This document shows positions 46,808 to 58,635 of a stretch of 64,000 nt of DNA, piece by piece (position 1 is the stretch's first letter; every line of letters begins with the position of its first letter). The stretch is from the NCBI GenBank assembly GCA_038093515.1, contig JBBPSI010000040.1, forward strand, positions 62,001-126,000, in the 5' to 3' direction. A program made the position numbers and the translations under genes. The notes beneath the pieces were generated by a model. It saw only the letters and a program-made list of their open reading frames with translations. It was not told where the DNA came from and ran no database searches. This DNA is from Butyriboletus loyo (taxonomy: Eukaryota; Basidiomycota; Agaricomycetes; Boletales; Boletaceae).

Positions 46808-48207
46808 ATGGGTTGTGTACAGTCCACCAGCATTGATAACGAGGCAAAGGCTCGTGCGTGCTCTCTTCCTTCCACCACTCTGCAGTCCCAACTCTCTTAC
46901 CACAGGCAACGATGAGATTGAAAACCAACTCAAAAAGGATCGAATGTTGGCCAAGAACGAGATCAAAATGCTGCTACTGGGAGCGGGAGAGTCTGGAAAG
47001 GTCCGTTTTCATTCATCCTAGCCACTTGGTCCGCTCACCCGAACCTGCTCCCATCTCCAGTCAACGGTGCTCAAGCAGATGAAGCTCATTCATCATGGTG
47101 GCTACAATGACCAGGAACGTGACTCCTACAAGGAAATCATATTTTCGAACACGATCCAGTCAATGCGGTAGGCCCCACTTTTCCACCCTCGTCCTCTCAT
47201 TGTAACCTTCGACGTCTACAGTGCCATCCTAGAAGCGATGCCCCAGCTTGATATCACTCTTTCGCCCCAAAACGATGCCCGAAGAGCGGTCATTCTTGCC
47301 CTTCCCATACAAATCGAGGGCGATGTCTTTCCACGGGATGTCACCGACGCCATTCGAGGACTATGGCGGGATCCGGGTGTCAAGGAGGCTGTCCGCAGGT
47401 CTCGCGAATTCCAACTCAATGACTCCGCCGTCTACTATTTCAATGCGATTGACCTCATGTCAGTACCAGGATACCTTCCAACCGATCAGGACATCTTGCG
47501 GAGTCGAGTGAAGACCACCGGTATCACAGAGACCACCTTCAAAGTTGGAGAACTGACCTACAAATTGTTCGACGTCGGTGGCCAGCGAAGTGAACGGAAG
47601 AAATGGATCCACTGCTTCGAAAATGTTACCGCGCTCGTGTTCCTAGTCAGTCTTAGCGAGTATGACCAGATGCTTTACGAAGATGAAAGTGTGGTATGTA
47701 TATTTTATTCGCTTCGTTTCGTTTTTCCGCTCTGGGATGTTGATCCATGCCTCTCAGAACCGGATGCAAGAAGCACTGACGCTCTTTGATTCGATATGTA
47801 ACTCTCGGTGGTTCGTCAAGACATCAATTGTGAGCATTTCGGCATAACTCCCATGGTGTCTCATCACGTTCCCTCGTACAGATTTTGTTCCTGAATAAGA
47901 TCGACTTGTTCGCTGAGAAGCTTCCGCTCTCGCCACTGGGTGATTATTTCCCAGACTATACCGGCGGTGATAACTACGACGCTGCATGCGACTATCTGCT
48001 GCACCGTTTCGTGGCACTCAATCAAAATGCCGCAACAAAGCAGATATACGCACACTATACTTGTGCAACGGACACTCAGCAGATCAAATGTGAGTGCCAA
48101 CTTTGTTCGACGCGGGATCGAGGCTGATTTATTGTCAATCAGTTGTCCTGAGCGCCATCCAGGACATTCTGCTACAAATCCATCTACGAGAATGTGGTCT
48201 CCTGTGA
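46808..48207 (+). CDS. Heterotrimeric G protein alpha subunit, Galpha-i class
   Basis: A seven-exon gene for a protein of about 353 aa. The N-terminus [20 protein letters not shown] has the Gly2 myristoylation and Cys3 palmitoylation signals. The P-loop GAGESGKST is split by an intron after the lysine codon. Other elements are the helical domain, switch [11 protein letters not shown] with the catalytic arginine, switch [14 protein letters not shown] with the catalytic glutamine, LFLNKIDLF (NKxD) and TCATDT. The C-terminus RECGLL has cysteine at position -4, the pertussis-type ADP-ribosylation site of the Gi class. It signals from pheromone or nutrient receptors to MAPK or cAMP pathways at the plasma membrane. 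Basidiomycetes carry several paralogues, so the exact GPA number is left open. Confidence 0.96.
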
Positions 48208-48827
48208 TGAAGGTTCTGCCTTCCCGTTCCCATTCCGCATGAACTTGACCCCTCCTTGCATCGTATATCTCATCATTCGCCATGTAGTTACCACATTCAT
48301 CGTCTTCATAGCATCAGACTCTTAGTGCCACTCACTATCTTGACTATATCTTCTTCTTTTTCCCCTCGGTTCTCGTGGGTCACTGTCCCTCGATTTTTTT
48401 TTGATTTCCATTACTTTCCAAATTTCTGGGGGTAGCATGAAAGCTTAATATACCCTTTTCTTACGATCCGCTATAATGACGAGTGGTTTCTTTTCTACAT
48501 TGCTGTCGTCCTTACCTATACCTTGCTCTTTCGAGGACGGGCATGGGGTTCAACAACGTTGAGCATTTGTCCACGACGATGTATGGAATGAGGTGGCAAT
48601 GCGCTCGTCCACTGACCCGGCGAGTAAGCACCGAGGGAGCACGTGAGTACATGCCAAATTGGGCAGTGTCAGTCTGGGAGCCGTTTTCAAGCCGGTCCGA
48701 ATGTTCCGTGTCATCCGCAGCGAGTGGCGTCACCTCGAACGCGCCAGAGGGGACATGAAACAAGTTACATCAAGATAGACGGAACAGTAGGACATGCGTT
48801 TCGAACGTAGGATCTGGTGGGATGGTG
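48208..48827. other. Convergent 3' intergenic region
   Basis: 620 bp between the stops of the Galpha gene and the Dap1-like gene. It has T-rich stretches near 48390 and no family-like frame. Confidence 0.45.
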
Positions 48828-49463
48828 TTACGATTTCCGTGCGACTGCTTCTGGCATATCCGTAACACGCCCAACGATATTGTATCGTTTCCTGCCCGAG
48901 AAGGGGGGTTCAGACGCGGACGATATCAAAAAGGGTAAAGAAAAACGTACGAGAAAAACGAGTGCCAATCGTCGAGGACTTTCATCTCGTTCTCAGGCAG
49001 GGTGCTGTAGTCGGGTACAGCGTCCTCGACATTGAGACTCGACTTGCCAAGACCGCTCGAGCCGTCCTTGCCCGCAAAGATATTGTAGGACCCGCGTTTG
49101 CCATACACGTCACGCTTTCGGGTGACGTCAAATACATCGCCTGGCGAGGACCAAGTCGTGGCATGTGAGCGGGGCGCGCGTGCGTGAATACGTATGAACG
49201 AGTGGGTCACCTTTGATCGACACATATATCGGTTTGGTGTCATCAGAGCCGTCATATTGGGCGAGCTCGCTGAGCGTGAAGGGGTTGTCCTTGGGTGAGT
49301 CGAGGTCGTCTCTGGGCGCTTGCATGATGGTCTTGAGTGAGTTTTTATCGTCTGTCTGTGTGGTGACTGAGGGACGCGATGGAGGACACGATAGGGCACG
49401 ACGACGGAAGAAAAACAACAGAGGAAGGCCGAGCACGAAAGTGTAGATGCAATACGATAACAT
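48828..49463 (-). CDS. DAP1: Membrane-associated progesterone receptor-like protein (Dap1)
   Basis: A MAPR-family haem-binding protein that supports cytochrome P450 enzymes such as Erg11 in sterol synthesis. The start MLSYCIYTFVLGLPLLFFFR gives one N-terminal ER anchor. The cytochrome b5-like domain reads NPFTLSELAQYDGSDDTKPI, YVSIKGDVFDVTRKRDVYG, YNIFAGKDGSSGLGKSSLN and NEMKVLDDWHSFFSKRYNIV. As in Dap1, axial histidines are absent and tyrosines (for example in KRDVYG) are the likely haem ligands. An intron splits KG/DVFD and a second (donor near 48945) replaces an early stop with KRYNIVGRVTDMPEA. About 160 aa, intact. Confidence 0.88.
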
Positions 49464-50556
49464 CTTTTGCGTCGTGGACAGAAATCGTGCACGGGAATTG
49501 CCGTGCTCTGCGAAAACCACACGGCAACATTCGTTTTCAAACACACCGTCGTGCACTTCTTCAAGAAAGAAACATGGACGACGATTCGGGAACCGCAGAG
49601 AAGGAGATCTCTCCATCGGACACGGACATTCTACTCGCCGTCCCGTCCGCGGTGGTCCCCATCCAATATCCACCTCTCTCGCCGCCGCCGCCACACCACC
49701 TGCTTCGTCACTTTCCGGCCGCCGTGTTTTTCTCTGCGCGTCGCGTTCACAGCGTACGCTAAACATGCCCTCCCTCGCACGTTCTATCACGTCTCACGAT
49801 GCCCATCTTCAAACTTTCATCCACCAGTAGCGAGTCCTCTGATGTACACATAGAACTCTATACACAGAGCAACACGTCTAATCTCCTCGGTGAGCCGCGT
49901 CGATGTTGGATTTAGCCACGTCAATGAAGCTTTTAAGCTCAGGGACTCCCCTTCCCTAAACTTTGCCGCTGGTAACGCAACATCCTCCGTGAAGCGTGCA
50001 CTTCGGCAGAACAGCACGATCTGATCTTCGATCCAGGACCTGATCGTCGACACCGTGGTTATAATCGTGGTCCCTATCAATTAAAATCGTCCATCACCTC
50101 CCGTGTACGGCAACGCCGAAAGGAAGCATTGCACCGCGCGAACACGCTTCTCTTTCGCACTCAAGACCGATCATACGCGAGCGTCCGATTCTGTGGACCG
50201 TGTCGCCGTAACTAAATTTCAGAGGGTATCCGTAGACTCGTACGTGGACGACATGTGTTAAAATACAGCGTTGAAATGAAAGCCAGTGGATCGTAGGATT
50301 TTCATGGCAAAGGGGAAAAAATCGACATAGTCGAAAACGAACGAAGGCGAAGGCGATTATGCGAACTATGACGACGTAAAAGCAGAAAGCATTTGTAGGT
50401 AAATGAATCGAGAATCTCAAGGTGTACAGTATCGAATCACAGGCTACAGAAAACGCACTTATGAACATAGCAGGTGTATACTTGCAAACATAAACGAGTG
50501 AGGGTATACTAGGGTATTCAGACTCAAACAACTCGTAGCGGGTGGCATTGCTGAAT
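49464..50556. other. Intergenic region upstream of the Dap1 gene
   Basis: 1.1 kb holding the Dap1 promoter and the 3' end of the transcription factor gene. A plus frame from about 49574 reads MDDDSGTAEKEISPSDTDIL and ends at 49762; it looks mildly protein-like but has no partner exon I could join. A minus frame at 50080-49817 is equally unsupported. Confidence 0.3.
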
Positions 50557-53500
50557 TTACCCCCCTCTGATATGCAGTGGAAGGGAGCAGTTGGGCGGAA
50601 GAGGGGGGGTTATATTCGTACAGTGACAGGCATCCGTAACCCGCTTTCGTAACTCGTCGCACTTGCTTTGGAGCACTGTAACATCATTGAGCTTCGTCTC
50701 GGTTCCGGCCTTCGATTGAGAAGCATTCACTTACTTGGGCACGGCCATAACGTGTTCAGCACATCCAGAGGAACGACGATGTCTTTCGCAATTTCCAACG
50801 CGTCGATCAACGTGTTGTCGTTCTCCCACAGCGAAAGGCATCTGTGGCGACATTCAGTCAGACGAAAAACTCGCTCCCAGAAGCACCCACATGGACACTT
50901 GGCTAGCAAACCACGTTACTTGGAATGGCCGCCTCGTAAACAGGTTACCATCAGCTTGTCCAAGGCGCTCAATCGACATCCGAACTCTCCTGATGAAATG
51001 ACTCTGGTGATATACTGCACGGAAATTAACTTGCCAATAATTTTGAAACGACAGGTGCAAACTCACGCCATTGTTCGGTGTGCTTACGGTTGAACGATGG
51101 CAGGTTTCCGACTTCCCGACCATGCAGACTACATCGAATATGATCAGATCAATACAGATGTTAGAATAACATCGCTTACGTCTGCAGAATGGAAGTAAGC
51201 ATCATCTGCGTGCTGTTTGGGGATAAGCCGACATCAGCATGTGACAATGAAGAAAAAAATATTTCGCAAGGACACGCACTTATACACGTACTCCCGACAC
51301 ATGTACAGGAGTGCCATATCAAGGTTGCATGTGTGAGAATCCAGCGCATTCTGTATTTCCTGAGTTTCCCGCCAAGATTCCAACGCCAGCTCAGACGTAT
51401 TTTCCCTCGAGTAGGTGTTTTTTCTAAGGCGAGTCGTGCAAAAATTCCAGAGGAGCATGCTGCGGCAATAAAGCGCCCATATCGAGTCCTTTGGTGATTG
51501 CATCTTGTGGTCGGTGGAGACACGTTCGGATACCTCACCCGGGAACAGCAACCGGAACTACACAAAAGAGGTCACTAATCCAATCCACATGAACCACAAC
51601 AGTGGAGATGAACTCCGTGTTCAATATAAACAAAACGATAGGGGTGACTCACATTGGCAGGGTCCGTCAGGTAAAGATCCGTTGGCTCTTTCCGAAATGC
51701 AATACAATGCGAGGTATAGCTGGCCACGAGGTTGAGCGCACTCCAGCACAACCTTCTGCATGCTTCCTTGTGCATCTCCTCGGGGGTCCATGTTGGATCC
51801 CAAGGTGGAGCGTATGACCAAGAGGAGGAAAAATGATCGGTGACAATTGACGCATTAGGTGCAACAGGAATGCATGAGCATTTACGCAAAGAGGAACGCG
51901 GGGAACGAAGGGCATCCTTGGACATGCCATCATATGATCTCTTGTAGGCGACCGGGACGGTGTTGGGAGTGAATGCCGACACTTCAGGTTCGTTGTTATC
52001 CAAAAAGGTCAAGCCAAGGGCTCGAACAATGTGATCCAGAAGAATGAGAGACTGTCGCTCGCGTTCTGGGGTGTAAAGATGGTGGGCAGAAGATTCAAAG
52101 AGAGCTAAAATCTGTGGTCTAAGGTGAGAACAAGGGATTGCGAGGTAGAAAAGGGACACGCACAAGCGCGGCTTTGGCAAGGGTCATGTCTATCCATTGT
52201 GCATTCCAGGAGGCTTCCAGAGAGGCTTGCGCTTGGTCCCGGAGCCAAGCCGCACGGTTTCGGCCTGCGGTGCTGAGTTCCATCTCGCTAGATTTCATGA
52301 GGGTGGCGAGAGCTAACCCGGAAAAGACAAGCGAGGGTTGCATCAACGACCGATCTTCGGGGTTGTACAAACTCCGCACAAATTCTGGGACATTAACAAA
52401 GGAAAGCCAGTAACCAGTGGTGGTAAATCTGGGAAGGAGTGAGTAAAGAGTGGTCAGAATTCTCACAACACGTACAAGGTAGATAAGTCAGAAGCGATGT
52501 CCTTGAGGCTAGAGGGTAAACGAGTTGAGAATACGGATATGTTCGTTCAAATGGAATAAGAGCCACGTACGATTGGTCGCGGTTGGCGGAGTAACTGTTG
52601 ACAAGGTTATCCCACCATTCCTTGCGGTTGTACTGGACAGAAGGGGTGGAGGGAAGCCGAACCTTGTCGACAATATGGCGGTCAGGTTGCTGCGGGTGAG
52701 GACGTAAGGCTACTGTGGGTCCATTGGTATGCCTGATCGGTACGTACCGTGGCATAAGCATCGGCGGACAAGCCTCTGGACGGGGCGGAGGATGAAAAAT
52801 CGGATCCCTGGGGTGAGAGGGAATGTTGGTTCAAGCGGATGTGGCAGTCTTGTTCGAGATCGGAGGTTCTGAGGGCGGGCGGATCGAGGGGTCTACGATC
52901 CTCGGGGTCTTCCTCTGCGTCTGGAACGCGGGTCGCTGTTCTCTTCCTTTTCGAAGGGGGCAATGGCGGAGCCGAACCGTCAGCGGGACGCTTCTTGCAG
53001 GAACGTTGACGGGTGCCGGGACGTTTATCGGGGCCTCTGCGCTTTGGGACAGCATCGTACTGGCACTCGTTTGATCGGCGAACACAATTATGGCAAATCG
53101 GGCGAGTGGAGTCACAACGGATCTTCCTTGCACGACTTCGAGAACACGTGAACAACTTTGTAAGAAGGGCACGGGGGGGCTTACCACTGACGACAGGCAA
53201 TGACAAGGTTGGAGCCTTCACGCCGCGGAGGAGGCTGTGTTGCGGAAGGGGTGTTGCGGGTCGCGGGTGGGGAGGCAGGATCGCGTTTGACGGGAGGCGA
53301 TCGCTGATCAGAGTCGGGAAGGACGGGAGCAGCGGGGGATGGAGGGGAGGGGTAGGAGTGGTCGCGGGCATCGGGGGGGAACCTGCGATGGGTGTGGTAG
53401 GGTATGTTGAGTTGGGAGGGGAGCGGGGGAAGACGGGCATTGGGATATGGTTGAGGAGAGACGTCGAGACCGAGGTGATTGCGGGAGGAGATTGCGTATT

Positions 53501-53849
53501 CGTGGGAGTACTGCTGGTGGGGGGTCTGGAGGTCGAGGGAGGGTTCGAGGAGCTGTTGCGTGGGAGGGTGTGGGACGAGGTAGTTTGAGTCAAACTGGGA
53601 AGCGAGAATGCCTGCGGCGCTGTGCACGTCGAGGTGGTCAGGATGGTAGCGGACTTTATTGACGTGAGTGCAGAGAAAAGGGCGCGAGGTAATGACGAGC
53701 TTACGACTACTGTCACCGTGGGGCTGGGGAAACTGGGCGCCGAAGATGGGGGAGTGGAGACCGGAGCTGTCGTCGCTGGACTGTGGGCCGTCGTCGACGA
53801 TCATGGCGGGGAAAGGGGAGTAGACGTCGCTGGTGGCAGAGATGACCAT
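50557..53849 (-). CDS. Zn2Cys6 fungal transcription factor
   Basis: The start MVISATSDVYSPFPAMIVDD leads to a long Pro/Ser/His-rich region, then the binuclear zinc cluster ACRQCRSRKIRCDSTRP and CHNCVRRSNECQYD near residue 220, with all six cysteines in the C2-6-5-2-6 spacing. A basic linker follows (KRRGPDKRPGTRQRSCKKRP). The middle homology region includes TPSVQYNRKEWWDNLVNSYS, TTGYWLSFVNVPEFVRSLYN and MQPSLVFSGLALATLMKSSE. The later part has LILLDHIVRALGLTFLD and KEACRRLCWSALNLVASYTS. The final exons give NTLIDALEIAKDIVVPLDVL and LQSKCDELRKRVTDAC. About ten exons, roughly 850 aa, nuclear. Binding sites and targets cannot be inferred. No co-oriented metabolic cluster adjoins it. Confidence 0.9.
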
Positions 53850-53959
53850 GCAAGAAGAAAGCTAACTTGATCCCGCCACGCGAGGAAACACTTGTCTCAT
53901 GCTCACGTCCGCTTATGAAATCCATCTTAACTGGCCTTATCCGGTCACCCCGATGATCA

Positions 53960-54000
53960 GAAGATCCACTTTATTTTATATATATATTTTATTTTCCACC
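53960..54000. repeat. AT-rich low-complexity tract
   Basis: A short TTATTTTATATATATATATT-like tract lies in the divergent promoter region between the transcription factor and the next gene. It could act as a nucleosome-free element. Confidence 0.5.
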
Positions 54001-54147
54001 CTGCCCGCCTAAATCGGACAACCCCCCCGGTCGGCCCCGGCACACCCCCCTCCCCGTGTGCCTGGTCGTCGTGCGACCGCGTGTCTCCCCTCCTTCCTCT
54101 TTAGGAAGTCGCTCCATTCGACCTCACGCTGGTTCGCACTTGAGCTC

Positions 54148-55029
54148 ATGTTTGCCCTTCTCTTCTCCTGCTGTGGTCGCCGTCACTGCCCACATGAACC
54201 TGTCAGTGCTCATCCGTCCCATCGCCTTTCCCCTCTGACTCACTCCCAGCCAGGTGAACGCACCCCGCTCATCCCCCAGTCCGATGACACCCCGACGCAA
54301 GTCCCTTCTCATCCTCCTCTGCCCTCCTCACCCCCCACCGTAGCCCACAGCCCCGTGTGATCGACCACCAGAAGCTCAAGGAGCGTCTCGGGTCCGTCGT
54401 CCGCTCAAAAGAAGGGTCCGTCTATCCACCGCCCCTTCCCCCGTTCCCTTCCCACAATCTTCAACAGGAAGATGGTCAATGTGAACGCACAGTTTCCATT
54501 CAACCTCAACAACCAGGAACACCCAGAAGGCTCCTCTTCCCGATCCTCGCGCAACGTCTCGGGTGGCACTCGGCCAGGTAGTCGTGCTGCGTCGCCGTCC
54601 CCACACCGTTCGCTTCACAAGTCGCACTCGACAACGTCATTCCGTCCCGATGGCGAAGACGCTCCACCCTACTTACCTCTCGTGGCACACCTTTCAGCGC
54701 CGATCCTCAACGTCCGGCTTATCAAGCCCACTCGCTCAACGCAGAGCACACGTGGTCGTTCCCAGCGCAGTGGCGATCCCAATGGCCGAGCGCAGGCCCC
54801 TGACTCACAGTTGGGGGCGGATGAGGGATACACTCCCTATGCACATCCACCTGCTTCGGAACGCTCACCCACACATGTGAGTCCTCTTTCGCTGCCATCT
54901 CCTTGTGACTGTCACAAACTCTACGTTCTTTCGCGTCTGAAGCTTCCTGTTGACCCAGAAGCGCCGCCCTATCCCGAGAACTTCAGGATACATGACACTG
55001 GCGCCGTGGCACGTTCATGGGGAGACTGA
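54148..55029 (+). CDS. Conserved Agaricomycete protein of unknown function
   Basis: Exons begin at MFALLFSCCGRRHCPHEP, continue with PGERTPLIPQSDDTPTQ, then PRVIDHQKLKERLGSVVRSK and KMVNVNAQFPFNLNNQ, and end VLSRLKLPVDPEAPPYPEN... IHDTGAVARSWGD. Introns of 45-55 nt separate the blocks, and the joins keep the frame. The cysteine pair near the N-terminus with an ERTPLI motif resembles lipid-anchored lysosomal scaffold proteins such as LAMTOR1/Ego1, but the likeness is weak. The KLKERLG...VNVNAQFPFN block and the terminal SWGD are what I would expect to be conserved in relatives. The centre is Ser/Arg-rich and disordered. About 240 aa, function unknown. Confidence 0.65.
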
Positions 55030-56981
55030 TGTTTTGTTCCCTCGTCTTGCTCACGCTCATTTCCGGACTTTGCCATACATACTCCCTTGTGTAGCACACC
55101 CCTTCCTTTTTTGGTATATTCCTGTTATCTCCACGAGGTATCACATTCACAACTTTATCTTCTCGACGTGTCGTCGGATCTGGTTGCTGCGTAGCTGCTT
55201 TCCAGATATGTTGTCCTCCACTATTGTGCCTCTGCCCGACCACGAATCTCATCATTGGCTGGGAACTTTGCGGCTATGAATCCCACATGCAAGTGCTACC
55301 CCTGCACGGAAATTCCCTTTTTAAATTTCAAACTCCCAGAAACGGGCTGCCCGCAGCTTCCAAACTTTAATGAGTGACGAGCGTCCTTGAGCATGTGCCA
55401 ACATTTCCCATCGGGCATGTGTTGCCACCCCGTTTGTTGTCTCACTTCCTCGACATGGACCTTGTCGCAGTGTGGTCTCGCGTGAATAGATCTGTCAAGA
55501 CGGGCTTGGCTGTATAGCTTTTGTTTCTGCGAGCCAATTCAATTTGTTACCGTATGGGGTACGTTCCGTCGGAAAGGGGACGAAACACGACGTGCCAGGC
55601 AAAAGAAGACGAGCAAGAGAGAAACACCCCCATACTGAATCGCGCGCGAGGTACGAACAGTCACCCGCCATTTCGAAGAGAAAAAGCCGTACGCTATTTA
55701 TGTACTCGTAAACAAAACAACACCCATCAAGTCCTCCATGGAGGCAATAGGCTGCGTGCGATTGACGCGCGATGACTGGTGAGCATTCGGATCGGCGCAA
55801 GGAAAAGAAGTGGGAAGCGCGAGAACGGAAAGGAAGTGAAACGAGCGAAGTCCAAGAATCCTGGCACTGCATTCGAGCACGGGCAGCCAGTAGGTCGCGA
55901 GGGATGATAAATCGTTCAGCCCATTGGAAGATAAACGTCCTCTTCCCGACTTGCCGCTCCCAACGTCCAGCGACAACTCCCGTTAGGCGCACCTGAGGAG
56001 ACGCACTCGGTTCCCGATCTTGACCGGGAGAAAGCTCTCGTCGCTGTCGATTCAACTCGGTGCCCGCGCCATCTAGACGTCGGCAGCCTTGTACCGAATT
56101 GATGTATCGTATCAGGGAGAGGAGACAGTAATTTATTTAGACCTCTTACGTGATTGGAGATCGACTCCACCCACAGAATTCTGTCGTCAACAAGGGCCAA
56201 AAAAAACACAGTCACATGTGAGTCCAAGACAGCAAATCCGTTCTTCTTTACGTATATAAAACACGATTGCTGGGAGTTGTGCAACCGGGCGTGATTCAAA
56301 GCTTGACGTCCTTTGTTTTTTCCCCACGTCGCATGGGCCCTTGTCGTGTCCTTGCCTTGGGGGGAGGGGGACAACTATCGATGCGAAGTCGTGACCGGAC
56401 ATCTGGTTGACGACGGGCTGACTAGTCAAGCAACCGTCGTCGAACCCATCAAATCGATCTGGTCTTGGGCGCTTAATGTTCGATGGTAGTATCCGGCCGC
56501 CTTTTGCATGAACCCGCCCTATCCAGTGGCCAGCGGATATAACCCTGGACGCCGGACGTCGGCCTCGTGCGATAGAGTTGGCCATCCTGTGAGATCTGTA
56601 GGCCACGGGCGACATCAGGTTGGGGAAAACAAGGCCGCCGATTACAGATATCTTGTCAGAATGCGATAGGCGGCCGGAGCTAGGACCTTCCATGGCTGGC
56701 TGTAATCTGCCTTCGCCCAATGCCACAAGGGACCAAGCAGTGTCGCTTATATCCGAAATTTATCCCCAGCGTAGAGAGGAAAACACCGATTCTTTAGATT
56801 TGCATGGGTAGGTCTGATATACAGTACAAGAGTCCGTGGCTACAACTAGGTACGTAAGATACATCGAACGAGATACGCTCACACAGCTTTTTCTCACTTA
56901 TAAACCGTGTGCCGCTATATGTCGCATGATTGTCAATGAGGCGAGGACCTCTGTTCGGTGAATGAGTGGGAACCCTGGTTG
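55030..56981. other. Long region without a recognisable gene
   Basis: 1.95 kb. Several open frames of 75-190 codons exist, mostly on the minus strand (56726-56187, 56374-55916, 56055-55495), but none shows a motif, hydrophobic pattern or exon chain that resembles a family. No long direct or inverted repeat was noticed. Confidence 0.4.
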
Positions 56982-57617
56982 TCAGGCCAGCGACACCAAC
57001 GTACCAGCCACAAGGTGGGGATACGCCTCATCAATCATCAATATGCAGCCAGACGAACCAATATAGTCCGGTTCGCCGGCCACTTTGAGCGAATAACAAG
57101 CGACAAGGTATTGGCTTCGGTTCGTGCACTGTCCACATCCGTCCAGTCAGTTCGGCGAGTTGGGCATAACGAGGGAGATCTATACTCACGGTCCATTCGT
57201 GACCTTTAGTGGATCGCCAGCTCCATTGGTATTCTTGCCCGTCCGACCCAATAAATTTCCTCGTCATGCTGCTGTGTACACCTAATATCAGCAGTGGGAC
57301 CCATGCCTCGGAACGATCGGTGCTAACCTGCCCAATGGCGAAATCTTCGCGAGGTATTCGTTCATGGGTATGGGAGCCCCTGAGCGGATGGTGATCGTTC
57401 CAAGTGAATTATCCGGGCCAAACGCGAGCGCGATCAACGGGTTCGAGGGATCGTGCCCGTTTGTAGCATTGTGAATCATGTACGCTATGTGGGACGATGC
57501 TTGGGCCGTATAGCGCAGATGAAATCGCAGACGGTCGTTCATGTCGACAAAATCGGACTCTGTCAACTTCCCGGTTTTGTCTTCGAGGAGATAGGGCATG
57601 CCATAGACGGTAGACAT
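56982..57617 (-). CDS. DUF6593-like protein
   Basis: The frame starts MSTVYGMPYLLEDKTGKLTE and shows SSHIAYMIHNATNG, IALAFGPDNSLGTITIRSG, PMNEYLAKISPLG, then after a 50-60 nt intron SSMTRKFIGSDGQEYQWSWR and GHEWT. A second intron joins in frame to CTNRSQYLVACYSLKVAG and a terminal hydrophobic AYPHLVAGTLVSLA. The GxLGTI, SRKF-like and DGQEYxWSWR elements are those I associate with DUF6593-type proteins of mushrooms. The start could lie in an exon further upstream, because the frame is open before this ATG without another start. About 170-175 aa. Function unknown. Confidence 0.65.
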
Positions 57618-58635
57618 GACTGACAAGACGTCTTTCGGGGCGAGAGTGCAATACCGCCCACAGAGGGTAGTGTGATCTATATCTGCGTCTGAGTTCTCAG
57701 ATTAGACCATATTCGGCAGATGGCACATGTAGGACAGGTGAGTGACATGCCATCCACTGGCAGGCATACTATGCATGTAGTCGCGCCCAGTTGCCGATAT
57801 AGTCATCGGTGAAGTTAACCTTGGCACGAATGGTTTCAGGACCATGCTGCGGCCGTTCATCCCAGTGCGCGATAAATGAGAGTGGCCAACGGAGGGCATC
57901 GCCTCGCGAGTCGTAAGCCCGTTCTGCGGCGTATCTGATGTTCCACAAATCAGTTTTCGAACACGACAGCGGTGACGTACGTCTGTATCGTTAACAAGCT
58001 ATTTCAAGGTAAAACCCAAACGTTAGCCATGACAGACTTTGACAGTTGCGTCAACCAAGTTTGCAAGCACAGGATGCATGCATGCATGAACACGAGGTCG
58101 AACAGACCCTTTGACTCGAACAAACGGACTGAGGAAAAAGGAAAAAAAAACGCAACCCCAGATCCCCTTCAAAAATGATTTCCGTGTGATTAGGTCAAAT
58201 GGCTCAAAGAAGGTAACAGCCGGATATTCCAGACGCTGTGTGCACCGCTTGGTCGAATATCGTGCAATGAATCAAACAACACGTCAGTAAGAATCCTCAT
58301 CGTGGTGGGCGGGATACGTCAACACGTGAGCCCCGCGGCTCCCAATATGAAAGCGGACACACGCTCGTTCGTTTCATCAAAACGAGGACGTCGAACATAT
58401 CATTGCGAACACATGGGCCTACAGGTGTTGTGCGCACCTATAGAACGCAGGCACATCACCTTCTGCCATAGGATTGTAAAGAAGATCGTCACCGGCGTTT
58501 TGAACTAAGGCACATGATCGAGAATAGATACCAAGTACCAGACAAACGAGCTGCGGCGGGGAAATCATTGTCCCGTTCAGTTCGCTCGGTAAACCCATGC
58601 ACAGGACTGAGGCGTACAACATACTGAGGAACCCG
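57618..58635. other. Intergenic region with an unassigned coding-like fragment
   Basis: 1.0 kb between the DUF6593-like start and the stop of the MMTAG2-domain gene, both on the minus strand. From about 57957 to 57780 a minus frame reads RYAAERAYDSRGDALRWPLS, FIAHWDERPQHGPETIR and AKVNFTDDYIGNWARL, then stops. It looks like a coding exon but could not be joined to its neighbours. The rest shows nothing. Confidence 0.35.

Noticed and set aside
49447..49853. Three overlapping plus-strand frames upstream of the Dap1-like gene
   Set aside because: Overlapping frames in GC-rich promoter sequence with no family resemblance. Only the MDDDSG frame has mild coding character, and no exon partner was found.
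53013..53588. 191-codon plus-strand frame rich in Gly and Arg
   Set aside because: It is the antisense image of the Pro/Ser-rich region of the Zn2Cys6 transcription factor.
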